DNA from: Lewinellaceae bacterium
Lineage (GTDB): Bacteria > Bacteroidota > Bacteroidia > Chitinophagales > Saprospiraceae
NCBI GenBank assembly: GCA_020636375.1
Contig: JACJXZ010000005.1
Location: 434,001-498,000 of the forward strand
Length of the DNA stretch: 64,000 bases
Direction of reading: 5' to 3'
Part shown: positions 53,579 through 62,758 of the stretch, piece after piece
How the letters are laid out: each line of letters begins with the position of its first letter
Numbering within the stretch: position 1 is the first letter of the stretch
The notes under the pieces: generated by a model
The model's database searches: none
Seen by the model: only the letters and a program-made list of their open reading frames with translations
What the model was told of the DNA's origin: nothing
Position numbers and translations under genes: made by a program

Positions 53579-54373
53579 ATGCTCCCCTCCCACACCGAAC
53601 AAGTCCAGTCCTTCTTCGACCGCATTGCCGACAACTATCCGCAGCGCTATACCGGCGCGCGCCCCTTCCACCGGCAGCTGTTCGGCGAGCGGCTGGAGCA
53701 AGCCGCAGGCGGACGCGATTTCAACCACAAATCCATCCTGGATATCGGTGCCGGCACCGGTGCCCTGTACGACTACCTGGAAGGCACTCAAACGGAGTTC
53801 GACTATTATGCCTGCGACATCTCTGAAAAGATGCTGGCCCAAAGCCGGATCCCGGAAGAGCGGCGCTTCGCCGGCCAGGTGTACGATTCGCCCTTTCCGG
53901 TACAACAATTCGACTATATCTTCGCCCTCGGCCTCACGACCTATCTGACGCGGGAGGAACTGGCCCGCCTCCTGGCCTTCCTGCCGGGCAGGCTTTCCGC
54001 CAAAGGGGCCGCCGTCTTTTCCTTTACTCATGCCCGCTCGATGGAGTGGCGGGCGCGTCGGCTGCTCCGCCCCCTATTCCGCCGGATGGGCTTCCGGCGC
54101 CAGCTCCTCGGCCAGCCGTTTGAAACCAATGCTTATACGCCCGGGCAGGTGAAGGAAATGCTGCCTACTGGCCTGCAGGCACAAAAAACCATCTGGCTCT
54201 CCCCTGCCCTGCCGTTGTTCAACCGCTTTTTTCCGAAAACAGGAGCGCTCCTGGCCCTCCGCCTAAAGCCTGTTTTTGGCCAAAGGATATATTCCGACTT
54301 TTTGATAGAAATATGCCCGGACAATAATCGAACCATACAACACCCCCCATGCCCCCGCCCAACAACCTCCTGA
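53579..54373 (+). CDS. class I SAM-dependent methyltransferase
   Basis: 264 residues from ATG 53579, which starts 30 nt after the GT4 stop. TEQVQSFFDRIADNYPQRY is followed by motif I ILDIGAGTGALYDYL near residue 58, YYACDISEKMLAQ, and FDYIFALGLTTYLTREELAR. It overlaps the next gene by 25 nt. Probably a glycan methyltransferase. Confidence 0.82.
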   Translation: MLPSHTEQVQSFFDRIADNYPQRYTGARPFHRQLFGERLEQAAGGRDFNHKSILDIGAGTGALYDYLEGTQTEFDYYACDISEKMLAQSRIPEERRFAGQVYDSPFPVQQFDYIFALGLTTYLTREELARLLAFLPGRLSAKGAAVFSFTHARSMEWRARRLLRPLFRRMGFRRQLLGQPFETNAYTPGQVKEMLPTGLQAQKTIWLSPALPLFNRFFPKTGALLALRLKPVFGQRIYSDFLIEICPDNNRTIQHPPCPRPTTS

Positions 54374-55611
54374 TCATCGCCTACTACTTTCCCCCGGTAA
54401 GGGTAGTGGGTGCTGTCCGCCTGTACCATGTTTACCGGGAATCCCAAAAGCACTTCGGGCAGGTACAGGTAATCAGCTCCACCAACCGGCTGCGCATGCT
54501 GCCGGACGAGAGCCTCCGGCTGGAGGGCGCCCCGGTCGCCGAAGTCCCGGCCTACGACCTGCGCCGGCTGACCCTGAAAAAGGGGGTACAAAACGCCCCC
54601 TACCTCCGCCGCCGGGCAAAAGATGGCCGGATAAGCCGCTTCCTGCGCCGCCTGGCCGACAGTTTCCCCTTCAACATCCTGCTGGGCGATGGAGGGCTGA
54701 TCTATATCCTCCTGGCCTACCGTCAGGGCCGGCGCCTGGTGCGCGAGCACCGCATCACCCACCTGTTCTCCTCCTTCCGCCCCTACTCCGACCACCTCGT
54801 CGCCTGGCTGCTCTGTCGCCGCTTCCCCCACCTGTTCTGGATCGCCGACTTCCGCGACCTCCATGTCGACCCGGTGCGGCGCAACACCCTCTGCCCGCCC
54901 TTCCAGCGCTGGTGCAACCGGCGGATCCTCCGCCGGGCCGATGTGGTGACGGCCGTCTCCGAAGGGTTGAAGCGGCATCTGGAAGCCCTGGCGCCAAAAG
55001 TGGAAGTCTTGCGGAATGGAGTGGCCGGCAGGAAAGGCCCCCCCGGCCGGGAAGCGCCGTTCGAAATATTCACCATTGCCTACACGGGCTCTCTCTACGA
55101 GGGCCTGCAGACGGCGGCGCCCCTGCTGGAAGCCATCCGGCAGCTCTTCCGGGAAGGCGCGCTGGGGCGGGATGGCATCCGCCTGCTGTATGCCGGCAAG
55201 GACGGCGCCCTGTGGGCGGAATGGCTGCGGCAGTACGGCCTGGAGGACATCGGCGCCGACCACGGGCTGCTGCCCATGGCGGAGGCCCACGCCCTCCAGC
55301 GCCGCGCCCACCTCAACCTGCTCTTGTCGTGGAGCCTGCCCGGCGGCGGCGGCATCCTGACCGGCAAGGTGTATGAGTACCTCGCCGCCGGCCGGCCGGT
55401 CCTGGCCATCGTAAACGGGGAACAGGATGAGGAACTGGCAGGATTGCTCGCCGGCCATTACCTGTTTCACACCAGCCAGGGGGATATCGTCCCGGCGCTG
55501 AAGCTGCTGCTGCCCGATGTTTCCGGCCGCCCCCCGGAGGCGCCGCGGCCCCTGCCGGAAGGGGTGACGTGGGAGGAGAATATGGAGGCGTTTGTCCGGA
55601 GGGTCCTGTGA
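54349..55611 (+). CDS. glycosyltransferase family 4-like
   Basis: 420 residues. The N-terminus LLIIAYYFPPVRVVGAVRLY is typical of GT4-like proteins of capsule loci (the FPP..G motif). WIADFRDLHVDPVRRN and ADVVTAVSEGLKRHLEAL follow. The donor half has AYTGSLYEGLQTAAPLLEAI and GKVYEYLAAGRPVLAIVNGE. Last gene of the plus-strand run; convergent with the ligase gene. Confidence 0.83.
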   Translation: MPPPNNLLIIAYYFPPVRVVGAVRLYHVYRESQKHFGQVQVISSTNRLRMLPDESLRLEGAPVAEVPAYDLRRLTLKKGVQNAPYLRRRAKDGRISRFLRRLADSFPFNILLGDGGLIYILLAYRQGRRLVREHRITHLFSSFRPYSDHLVAWLLCRRFPHLFWIADFRDLHVDPVRRNTLCPPFQRWCNRRILRRADVVTAVSEGLKRHLEALAPKVEVLRNGVAGRKGPPGREAPFEIFTIAYTGSLYEGLQTAAPLLEAIRQLFREGALGRDGIRLLYAGKDGALWAEWLRQYGLEDIGADHGLLPMAEAHALQRRAHLNLLLSWSLPGGGGILTGKVYEYLAAGRPVLAIVNGEQDEELAGLLAGHYLFHTSQGDIVPALKLLLPDVSGRPPEAPRPLPEGVTWEENMEAFVRRVL

Positions 55612-55625
55612 TCCGGGGTTGTGGG

Positions 55626-55748
55626 TTAAATCCGTTGATTTATCCAGCGGACCTGGAGGCCCGCACTCCCTTCGGCGCGCCTATGTTTACGTCAATCTGT
55701 TTTTTGACCTGATCTATCCAGCGGACCTGGAGGTCCGCTCTCCCATAG
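55626..55748. repeat. MITE E-related fragment with two direct palindromic units
   Basis: Starts TTAAATCCGTTGA (a family-E end) and carries two copies of TATCCAGCGGACCTGGAGG. The first ends CCCGCACTCCC and the second TCCGCTCTCCC. The GCGGACCTCCAGGTCCGC palindrome family also occurs at 50058 and 61482. It separates two convergent genes. Confidence 0.7.
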
Positions 55749-55764
55749 TGTTGCGGCCTGGCGA

Positions 55765-57051
55765 TCAGGATGATCGCGGCACGAAGGTTGTCAGGGCCAG
55801 GACAAACCAGTAATACCGCTGGAAAAGGATATCGGTAACGACACCATCCAATAGCGCAATCAACAGGACGGCCGCCCCCGCCGCAAACAGGGGCTCGGTG
55901 GCCGGCAAGCCTTTCCGGATTCCCCGGCACACCAGCTTTCCAACCGAATATAAAAGGAAACCCAGCGCCAGCAGGCCGGGCAGGCCCAGTTCGGCCCAGG
56001 TGCCGGCCAGGGTGCTGTGGGGTTCGTACGGGGGGAAATAGGTCGGGAAATAACCAGCGGCGATCCATTCATCGGCATGATGGACATACTGCCCGGCACC
56101 CAGGCCGAAGGGGAAATAATCCAACCCTGCCTGAAATCCGGCATATTTGTTGACGCTGTAGTTGGTCCAGCACAACTCATAGCCCCCCAGGCTGGCGAAC
56201 GGTTCCCGGAGGATGAAGCCCGCCTCCCAGAGCTGCCGGTAACTGCGGGAAACACTATCGACAACGGCGACGTGAGTGGCCAGGTAGAAAAACGATGCCA
56301 GGAAGACGCTGGCCGGCAGCAACGCCCGCCGGAAGCGCAGCACCAACGGCACGCTAAGCCAGTACAGCATCCACAGCCACCCCACGAAATAGAGGACGAT
56401 CAGCTTGGAAAAGGTGAGGATGCCGGCCAGCAGCAGTGCAGATAGATACACTACATCCCACCCCCGCAGCGAGCGCCGTTGGCGGATCAGCACCGCCGTT
56501 TCGAAAAAAAAGCAGACGCCGACAAAACACAGCAGGTTGTTGGGGTTGTACAAAAAACCGTTGGCCCTGCCGAAGCCTTCAAAGTAGGGATACAAAGCGT
56601 CCGTGGGCCAGGCCAGGGCCGTATCGACTCCCAGATGAGCGAGCAGCCACCCGGCAATGCCGGAGCCGGCGGCGATGTATCCCGCCACCCGAAGGGCCGG
56701 CAGCAGGGCGGCGACAGGCACAAAACCGTGGAAAAGTATGTAGTTCAATACGGCATAAACCAGGATCAGGTAGGCGATCCCCGCTGCTTCCAGCCAACTG
56801 GAAACGGCCGGGCTGAACAGGGCGCTGAGCCCGTAAGCGCCCAGCAGGGCGAGCAGGGCGAAGTCCACCTGCAGCAAAGGCAGCCGGAATCCTTTCCCTT
56901 CGCGCTGCCCGGCCATCAGCGCCGCTGCCAAAAGAAAGACGAAGGCAATTTCCGGCAGTTGGAGCCTGTTCCCAACATAGGGGAGCGTGAGGAGGTTGGT
57001 CAAGGGCAGGCTCGCCACGAAGGCAAAGAGCAGGATTTTCAGTAATTTCAT
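55765..57051 (-). CDS. O-antigen ligase / polymerase family membrane protein
   Basis: 428 residues from ATG (complement of 57049-57051). The frame extends further upstream, but MKLLKILLFAFVASLPLTNL is the natural membrane start. About eleven hydrophobic helices surround a periplasmic loop with YFPFGLGAGQYVHHADEWIA and PPYEPHSTLAGTWAELGLPG, the H-containing Wzy_C signature. These proteins transfer or polymerise undecaprenyl-PP glycan in the periplasm. It follows the FemAB-like gene on the same strand. Confidence 0.8.
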   Translation of the reverse strand: MKLLKILLFAFVASLPLTNLLTLPYVGNRLQLPEIAFVFLLAAALMAGQREGKGFRLPLLQVDFALLALLGAYGLSALFSPAVSSWLEAAGIAYLILVYAVLNYILFHGFVPVAALLPALRVAGYIAAGSGIAGWLLAHLGVDTALAWPTDALYPYFEGFGRANGFLYNPNNLLCFVGVCFFFETAVLIRQRRSLRGWDVVYLSALLLAGILTFSKLIVLYFVGWLWMLYWLSVPLVLRFRRALLPASVFLASFFYLATHVAVVDSVSRSYRQLWEAGFILREPFASLGGYELCWTNYSVNKYAGFQAGLDYFPFGLGAGQYVHHADEWIAAGYFPTYFPPYEPHSTLAGTWAELGLPGLLALGFLLYSVGKLVCRGIRKGLPATEPLFAAGAAVLLIALLDGVVTDILFQRYYWFVLALTTFVPRSS

Positions 57052-57102
57052 GGCAGCTGTTTTGGAAAAAGCCGGGCGTAGCGCCGGGCCAGACCTTGAG
57101 CG

Positions 57103-57178
57103 GAAGTCGGAAGGCGGAAAGCGGAAAAGCAGGCGTTTTGTGCCCCATTCCGCTTTCCGACTTCGCACTTCCGACTTA
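57103..57178. repeat. CGGAAGG heptamer hairpin
   Basis: AAGTCGGAAGGCGGAAAGCG on the left, TTCCGCTTTCCGACTTCGCA and CTTCCGACTT on the right. This is a small inverted array of the same design as the TTCGC arrays but with another heptamer. The same heptamer supplies the tail of the sugar-transferase gene (27680-27705) and copy B (29180-29210). Confidence 0.75.
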
Positions 57179-57185
57179 AATCCAT

Positions 57186-58130
57186 CTATCCATCCGCCAA
57201 CACCCGCCACCACCAGTTCCGGTACTTCACCAGGTAGTGATACGGGCACAGCTCCCCCCCGAACTCCCGGAAGAAGCGTTCCACCCCCGGCAGCATGCTG
57301 CCCTCGAAATCGTAGATCAGCCCCCGCTCCGCTGCGAACCGGATGCTGGCCCACACCGCCAGGGCGGCAGCGCCCCGGATGCCGGCCCGGCCGTCGAAGC
57401 CGGTCATCAGGAGGTAGGCCGAGCGTTCATCCCAGGCGATGTACGCCCCGGCCAGCGGGCGGCCCTGTTCATCGGAGCACAGGAAGGCCGCCCGCGCCCC
57501 GTGCGCCTGCAGGGCAGCATCCACCCCGGCAAACCAGGCATCGCCGACGGCCGCCCCCTGCCGCTCCAGGCGCTGCCGGAAGAGGCGGAACACCGGCCCG
57601 GCACCCTCCACCTGCCGAACTTCGCACAACCGGGCCGCATGGCTGATCTTGTTGCGCAGCCTGGGGTGGAAACTGCCCCAAACCCGATCCAGGTTGCTCA
57701 GGTTCAAAATCCGGTAGGAGTAGCGGGTCGTCTGCCGGAAGCCCGCCGGACGGAAGGGCAGCCAGTTCCGGACATCGTAGTGCAGCTTCAGGCGGACCAC
57801 CGGCAGGCCGGGCAACTGCGCCAACAGCCGGCGGATGGCCTGCTCCTCGAACGTCCGCACTTTATAATCATTCAACCCTTCCGGCGGGAAGAGCAGCGGC
57901 CCGAGGAAGGGCGTCATCGGCGGCGGCGAAACCATGCGCACCCCGTAGCGGGAGCGGGCGTGGTAGGGCAACAGGCCTTCCAGCGCACCCGTTTTTTCGT
58001 TCCGGGCGGCGGCGGCCTGCCAGTTGCCCGGGCCGCAGGCGGCGTCCAGCCACCAGGGCTGCTGGAAGAGGGGCAGGCCGGGGGTATTGCCGCAGGCGTC
58101 GCGGTAGGTTGTTTTTGGGTTTTGTTCCAA
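57186..58130 (-). CDS. FemAB/GNAT-fold acyl- or aminoacyltransferase
   Basis: 314 residues. LPLFQQPWWLDAACGPGNWQ is followed by VVRLKLHYDVRNWLPFRPAG and RYSYRILNLSNLDRVWGSFH. RLRNKISHAARLCEV and the second GNAT half (LAGAYIAWDERSAYLLMTGF, YDFEGSMLPGVERFFREFGG) match the BioF2-like/FemAB group. In glycan loci these proteins are thought to add acyl or aminoacyl groups to amino sugars. Substrate unknown. Confidence 0.72.
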   Translation of the reverse strand: MEQNPKTTYRDACGNTPGLPLFQQPWWLDAACGPGNWQAAAARNEKTGALEGLLPYHARSRYGVRMVSPPPMTPFLGPLLFPPEGLNDYKVRTFEEQAIRRLLAQLPGLPVVRLKLHYDVRNWLPFRPAGFRQTTRYSYRILNLSNLDRVWGSFHPRLRNKISHAARLCEVRQVEGAGPVFRLFRQRLERQGAAVGDAWFAGVDAALQAHGARAAFLCSDEQGRPLAGAYIAWDERSAYLLMTGFDGRAGIRGAAALAVWASIRFAAERGLIYDFEGSMLPGVERFFREFGGELCPYHYLVKYRNWWWRVLADG

Positions 58131-58161
58131 TTGCAGTTTTAGATAAAAATGGATTTTCGAT

Positions 58162-58185
58162 CCGTAAAATATCGTATATTTATGG
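58162..58185. promoter_or_regulatory. 24-bp inverted repeat upstream of DUF4143 ATPase
   Basis: CCGTAAAATAT and ATATTTATGG flank a short centre, 33 bp before the ATG at 58218. It is comparable in position to palindromes before the ATPases at 27836 and 36701 but different in sequence. Confidence 0.5.
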
Positions 58186-58217
58186 AATCAAACTCTCGGA
58201 AATCAGCATAAAACCAT

Positions 58218-59447
58218 ATGCAAGTTAAAAAAAGAGAATTACTCGCCAAGATCGAGCGCCATATTCCGGATAAGAGACATACTATAATAACAGGAGCCCG
58301 GCAGGTTGGGAAGACCTCGCTTTTGAGAATGTTGTATCGCAAGATGCTGGAAGAAGGCAAGAAAGCTTTTTTTATTTCCTTTGAAGATATTCAAATATTG
58401 CAGGCTATCAATGAACATCCGGACAAGATATTCCACTACGTAGCCCTGCCGCCAAAGCCTCTGCTGGAAGGCGAGGCAGAAGAACGCCTCTATCTGTTGA
58501 TCGACGAGGTCCAATACGCCGAAGACCCCGCCAATTTCCTCAAATTCCTGTATGATAAATACGAAGCGAATGTTAAGGTCGTCGCTACCGGGAGCTCTGC
58601 ATTTTATATCGACCAAAAGTTTAAGGATTCCCTGGCCGGGCGGAAACGCATTTTCAACCTTCTTCCCCTATCGTTTTCGGAATTTCTCTTTTTCAAGGAT
58701 TTGGAAAGCCTTCGCGAGGAATTAGATATCCTGAAAACCAGGCCGGAATACCAATCGCCTCACCGGGAAGCCCTGCAATGGCACTTCTACGAATACCTCC
58801 AATATGGCGGGTATCCCGCTATCGTGCTCGAAAATGACCCACTGGAAAAACAATTCCTGCTGGATGAGCTGAAAAACGCCTATGTGCGGCGCGACATGCT
58901 GGAATCCGGCGTCGCTCACGAGGGCAAGTTCTACCTCCTGCTCCAGTTATTGGCCGACCAGGCGGGAAACCTCGTGAACCGGAACGAGCTGGCCGGCACC
59001 CTCCAGGTTGACGTCAAAACAGTTGACAACTACCTCTATATCCTCGAAAAGTGCTACCACATTTTTTTGGTCCGGCCCTTCTTCCGAAACCTGCGCAAAG
59101 AGCTTACCAAAATGCCCAAGGTTTACTTCAACGACCTCGGATTGCGCAACGCCTTCCTCAACCGGTTCGGCGAGGCTTTTTCGCGGCCGGACAAAGGACA
59201 GTTGCTGGAAAACTATTATTTCTGCCAACTTCGCCACATCTATGGCCTGGACCAGATAAAATTCTGGCGGACTGCTGACAAGCAAGAAATCGATTTTATC
59301 GTCGAAGAAAGCTTCGGCGCCGGCAAAGCCCTGGAGGTCAAGTGGAAAAAGGACAGCTTCAAACCCGCGAAATACGCGAAGTTCAAAGGCGCTTACCCGG
59401 ATTTTGAGCTGCGGTGCGTGGATGCGGAGGATTTTTATCTGTACTAG
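58218..59447 (+). CDS. AAA_14/DUF4143 family ATPase
   Basis: 409 residues. Walker A IITGARQVGKTSLLRMLYRK near residue 20, Walker B LYLLIDEVQYAEDPANFLKF, sensor VVATGSSAFYIDQKFKDSLA. The winged helix is NRNELAGTLQVDVKTVDNYL, and the DUF4143 end has QEIDFIVEESFGAGKALEVK. Complete and in a separate subgroup. It is placed between the FemAB-like gene and a second amidotransferase. Function unknown. Confidence 0.87.
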   Translation: MQVKKRELLAKIERHIPDKRHTIITGARQVGKTSLLRMLYRKMLEEGKKAFFISFEDIQILQAINEHPDKIFHYVALPPKPLLEGEAEERLYLLIDEVQYAEDPANFLKFLYDKYEANVKVVATGSSAFYIDQKFKDSLAGRKRIFNLLPLSFSEFLFFKDLESLREELDILKTRPEYQSPHREALQWHFYEYLQYGGYPAIVLENDPLEKQFLLDELKNAYVRRDMLESGVAHEGKFYLLLQLLADQAGNLVNRNELAGTLQVDVKTVDNYLYILEKCYHIFLVRPFFRNLRKELTKMPKVYFNDLGLRNAFLNRFGEAFSRPDKGQLLENYYFCQLRHIYGLDQIKFWRTADKQEIDFIVEESFGAGKALEVKWKKDSFKPAKYAKFKGAYPDFELRCVDAEDFYLY

Positions 59448-59654
59448 CATTCCCGGCAACCGCTAATTTTCGCTAATTGGTACGCTAATTTTCGCTAATT
59501 TGAGGAGCCTTCGCGACAATCCGCGTCAATTCCTGCCGGCCCAGAAGTGTTGGTGAGGGGCGTGTTGCTCCCGGCGGTGGAATAACTGTCGCACTAGCAG
59601 ACGGGCGCGTTCCATAAAACATTACCTCCCCCAACCAACAAACCCCATTTCTCC
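59448..59654. repeat. intergenic CGCTAATTTTCGC repeat and leader
   Basis: ACCGCTAATTTTCGCTAATT, TACGCTAATTTTCGC and CCTTCGCGACAATCCGCG up to about 59530. The remainder is the leader of the amidotransferase gene. Confidence 0.65.
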
Positions 59655-61457
59655 ATGTGCGGCATATTCGGCCTCGTCAACAAAAACAACGCCCCCGTTT
59701 CCCCGGAAACCACCGCCGGCGCCTCCCGCCTGCTGGCCCACCGCGGCCCGGACGGGCAGGGCACCCTCCACGATGGCCCCCTCGCCCTGGCCCACCGCCG
59801 CCTGGCTATCTTCGACCTCAGCGACAAGGGCCGGCAGCCTATGGATTACCGCCACTATGCTGTCGTGTTCAACGGCGCCATCTACAACTTCCCGGAACTG
59901 CGGGAAGAGCTGCGCCGCCACGGTTACGAATTCCACACCAATACCGACACGGAGGTCATCCCCGCCGCTTACGACTGCTGGGGGCCGGGCTGCCTGCACC
60001 GCTTTAACGGCATGTGGGCCTTCGCCCTCTACGACCGGCGGCAGCGGCGGCTGTTCTGCGCCCGCGACCGCTTCGGCATCCGCCCCTTTTACTACCTCGA
60101 CGACGGACAGTGCTTTGCCTTCGCCTCGGAAGTGAAGGCCTTTGGCGCTATCCCCGGCTACCGGTTCCGCCTCAATGCCATCCGGGCCTATGAGTTCCTG
60201 GCGCAGGGCTGGCAGGCCCATACGGAAGAGTGCATGGCGGAAGGCATCCGGCAGTTGCCCGCCGGCTGCTGGGCAGACTACCGGCTGGACGGCCACCGGC
60301 TGGAGATCCGCCGGTATTACCACCTGGAAGAACACGTCCGGCAGCCGGAAGAGCAAACCTTTGAGGATAGAAAACGCCGGTTCCGGGAGCTGCTCGCCGA
60401 CAGCGTCCGCCTCCGCCTGCGGGCCGACGCGCCGCTGGCCCTGTCCCTCTCCGGGGGCCTGGACAGCTCCTCGGTGCTGGCCGTGCAGGCGGCCCTGCAG
60501 CCCGGCGCCCCCCTGGACTGCTTCTCGGTGGTGTTCCCCGGCACAACGGCCGACGAGTCGCCCTACGTGGACGCCGTCGCCCGGCAGTGCCGCCCAACCC
60601 TCCGGAAGCTGACGCCCGCCTTCGAAAGCATCCTGGACGGCCTGGAGCAGGCCTGCTGGTTTCAGGACGAGCCCATCGCCTCGGCGGCCGTCATCGCCCA
60701 CTTCCGCATGGTGCAGGCCATCCGCGGGCAAGGCTTCAAGGTGATGCTCAACGGGCAGGGCGCCGACGAGATCCTCGCCGGGTATGACAAGTTCTACTGG
60801 CCCTTCTTCCGGGAGCTGGCCCGCACCCGCCCCTGGCGGCTGCCGGGCGAGGTGGCCGGCCTGCTGCGCCGCTCCCCGCCGTCCTTGCCGGATGCCTGGC
60901 GGCGCTTCCGGGCCAGCCGCGCCCGCCCCGCCGCGCCGGGCTGGCTGCAGCCCGATTTCGTTCCGCCTCCGGAACAGCTCTTCCGCCGCAGCTCCGACGC
61001 GGACGTGGCGGCCTGCTCCCGCCACCTGCTCCGCGGGGTGGGCCTGCCCGTGCTGCTGCAGTACGAAGACCGCAGCGCCATGGCCAACGGCGTGGAGAGC
61101 CGCCTGCCCTTTATGGACCACCGCCTGGTGGAGTACAGCCTGTCTCTGCCCGCCGAGGACAAAATCCGGCAGGGTGCCAGGAAGTATATCCTGCGGCAGG
61201 CCATGGCGGGGCGCCTGCCCGCCGCCGTGCTGGAACGCTACGGCAAGCTGGGCTTCCCCACCCCCCAGACGGAGTGGATGGAGCAACACCCGGAGGTTTT
61301 CCTGACCCGGCTGGAGGCCGCCGTCCGGCAGTACCCCGGCATATTCGCCGCCGGGCTGCTGCCCCGGGCACGGGCAGCACTGGAAAGGCGGGAGCGGGCC
61401 TTTTATCCGGTGATCTGGCGGGGGATGGCGTTTGGGGTGTGGGCGGGAGGGTTTTAG
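59655..61457 (+). CDS. asnB: asparagine synthase (glutamine-hydrolysing)-like amidotransferase
   Basis: 600 residues. Cys2 nucleophile (MCGIFGLVNKNN), LLAHRGPDGQGTLHDG, FNGAIYNFPELREELRR. The synthetase PP-loop is ALSLSGGLDSSSVLAVQAAL, followed by NGQGADEILAGYDKFYWPF and RLPFMDHRLVEYSLSL. It is not a close duplicate of the protein at 9296. It probably amidates a sugar acid in a repeat unit, by context. Confidence 0.87.
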   Translation: MCGIFGLVNKNNAPVSPETTAGASRLLAHRGPDGQGTLHDGPLALAHRRLAIFDLSDKGRQPMDYRHYAVVFNGAIYNFPELREELRRHGYEFHTNTDTEVIPAAYDCWGPGCLHRFNGMWAFALYDRRQRRLFCARDRFGIRPFYYLDDGQCFAFASEVKAFGAIPGYRFRLNAIRAYEFLAQGWQAHTEECMAEGIRQLPAGCWADYRLDGHRLEIRRYYHLEEHVRQPEEQTFEDRKRRFRELLADSVRLRLRADAPLALSLSGGLDSSSVLAVQAALQPGAPLDCFSVVFPGTTADESPYVDAVARQCRPTLRKLTPAFESILDGLEQACWFQDEPIASAAVIAHFRMVQAIRGQGFKVMLNGQGADEILAGYDKFYWPFFRELARTRPWRLPGEVAGLLRRSPPSLPDAWRRFRASRARPAAPGWLQPDFVPPPEQLFRRSSDADVAACSRHLLRGVGLPVLLQYEDRSAMANGVESRLPFMDHRLVEYSLSLPAEDKIRQGARKYILRQAMAGRLPAAVLERYGKLGFPTPQTEWMEQHPEVFLTRLEAAVRQYPGIFAAGLLPRARAALERRERAFYPVIWRGMAFGVWAGGF

Positions 61458-61872
61458 AAGCTGGTTTGCGTTATTCCGGAGCGCGGACCTCCAGGTCCGC
61501 TGCCCCCTATTGAGAGGTTTTATGGCGTTTCAGAATGGATTTGTGATCTGATTCCTGCCTGTGGCACAACAGGTGGCCTCGCCAGTTCTCTGGCAGGCAG
61601 GCGCGGGCCTGGAGGCCCGCGCTCCAGACATTCCAGGCCTGCACCGGCTTTTGTCGGAGCCCGCGAAATTTTGAAGCGAAAAGCAGCATAAGGTGACCCT
61701 TTAAAAAGAAAAGATGGCATCGTCCTTTAACTGGCGTGACTCCGGCCAGGACTTCGCAGCCTACCGGTTTTGCAGAATAACTCCTCCTCAGAATCCGGCA
61801 AAGCCAGAATACCTGCGGCATTATTCAACAGGGTTGGCGCATTTCCGGTTCTCTGCCTCAACCTCACTGCCC
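61458..61872. repeat. gene-free region with GCGGACCTCCAGGTCCGC and GGCAGGCAGG palindromes
   Basis: GCGCGGACCTCCAGGTCCGC (61479-61500), CGGGCCTGGAGGCCCGCGCT (61604-61623) and CCTGCCTGTGGCACAACAGG / CTCTGGCAGGCAGG (61556-61600) are short inverted repeats. No supported gene. Confidence 0.65.
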
Positions 61873-62576
61873 TGCCCATTCCCAGACCTGATAGCGCCCA
61901 ACAACATTTAGGGCTTGCGCAAAAATAAACACTCCATTTAGAGTCGTTCTTTTGCACGCTGGCGGCGTTGCCAAGCCTCGCCGTAGCTCCGGCTATGCCT
62001 ACGTTTGGCGCCTTGCCAGCGCACAAAATAACTTCCTCTATTCTGTACCGTTTATTTCTGCGCAAGCCCTTAGTAACCGGAAACCCAGAAACGGCTGGCC
62101 GAAACAGTTGTCCTCTAAAGCTGTGCCGTTTCCGTCCAGAATCAGGTACCGGACTGCGCCGCTGTTCATTTGTTCCGGGAACGCACTGAAATCAATAGTA
62201 CCTTCATCATTCCGGATAATCATGCAAGGCGTCACTTTTACCGGAAAAATGACCGGCCCGAAGAGGAAGTTGCCAAAAAAACTCTCCTCTCCTATCCAAT
62301 AGACATATTCACCTGGCTCAATACTTTCAGAAATATATTCGGAAACCCTGGCTTGCTGCAGGTAACCTTCCGGATCGTCCTGCCACTGCCCGGCGGACCG
62401 CATGCCCAGGACATAGACGATGTTTACAAAAGCAAGATGGCATACAAATAAGGTAAAAGCCCAGTTACGGAATACCTGACCCGCAACTCTGGTCTTTTGC
62501 AAGATAAAATAAAGGCGACAAACAACAGGACTTTGTCCCAGTGCCGAAAAGCAGGATGTTGACCATATAGTTTCAT
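61873..62576 (-). pseudogene. membrane glycosyltransferase-like remnant, MITE-interrupted
   Basis: Reading on the minus strand: one frame gives MKLYGQHPAFRHWDKVLLFV, then the adjacent frame gives RVAGQVFRNWAFTLFVCHLA, FVNIVYVLGMRSAGQW, DDPEGYLQQARVSEYISESI, EPGEYVYWIGEESFFGNFLF and GQPFLGFRLL. The 61911-62069 element interrupts after RLL. Removing it with one TTA continues NVVGRYQVWEWAGQ and TGA. The helix-loop pattern and the HWDKVLLF start resemble C-terminal parts of GT39/GT83-type mannosyltransferases, but this is tentative. Confidence 0.5.
61911..62069. mobile_element. MITE family D, 159 bp, TTA target duplication
   Basis: Ends GGGCTTGCGCAAAAATAAAC and GTTTATTTCTGCGCAAGCCC. The interior is an inverted pair TTGCACGCTGGCGGCGTTGC / GGCGCCTTGCCAGCGCACAA. 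TTA lies at 61908-61910 and 62070-62072. Confidence 0.88.
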
Positions 62577-62758
62577 GAATAGCCTCATTTGCAGCAATTG
62601 AGGCGCTACTGCTTCAAATTCAAATTGCGCCCTACTCCGCAGAGCAAAATTTCACGCACAGGCGCAGAGGACTGGAAAACAACGACTTGGCAAATTTGCG
62701 CCTTTGCGCCTCTACGTGAGGATCCATCCCCTCGGGAGGTAAATTCAAAATCAAAGCA

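Noticed and set aside
59622..61289. 555-residue minus-strand frame opposite the second amidotransferase
   Set aside because: Antisense shadow of the AsnB-like gene.
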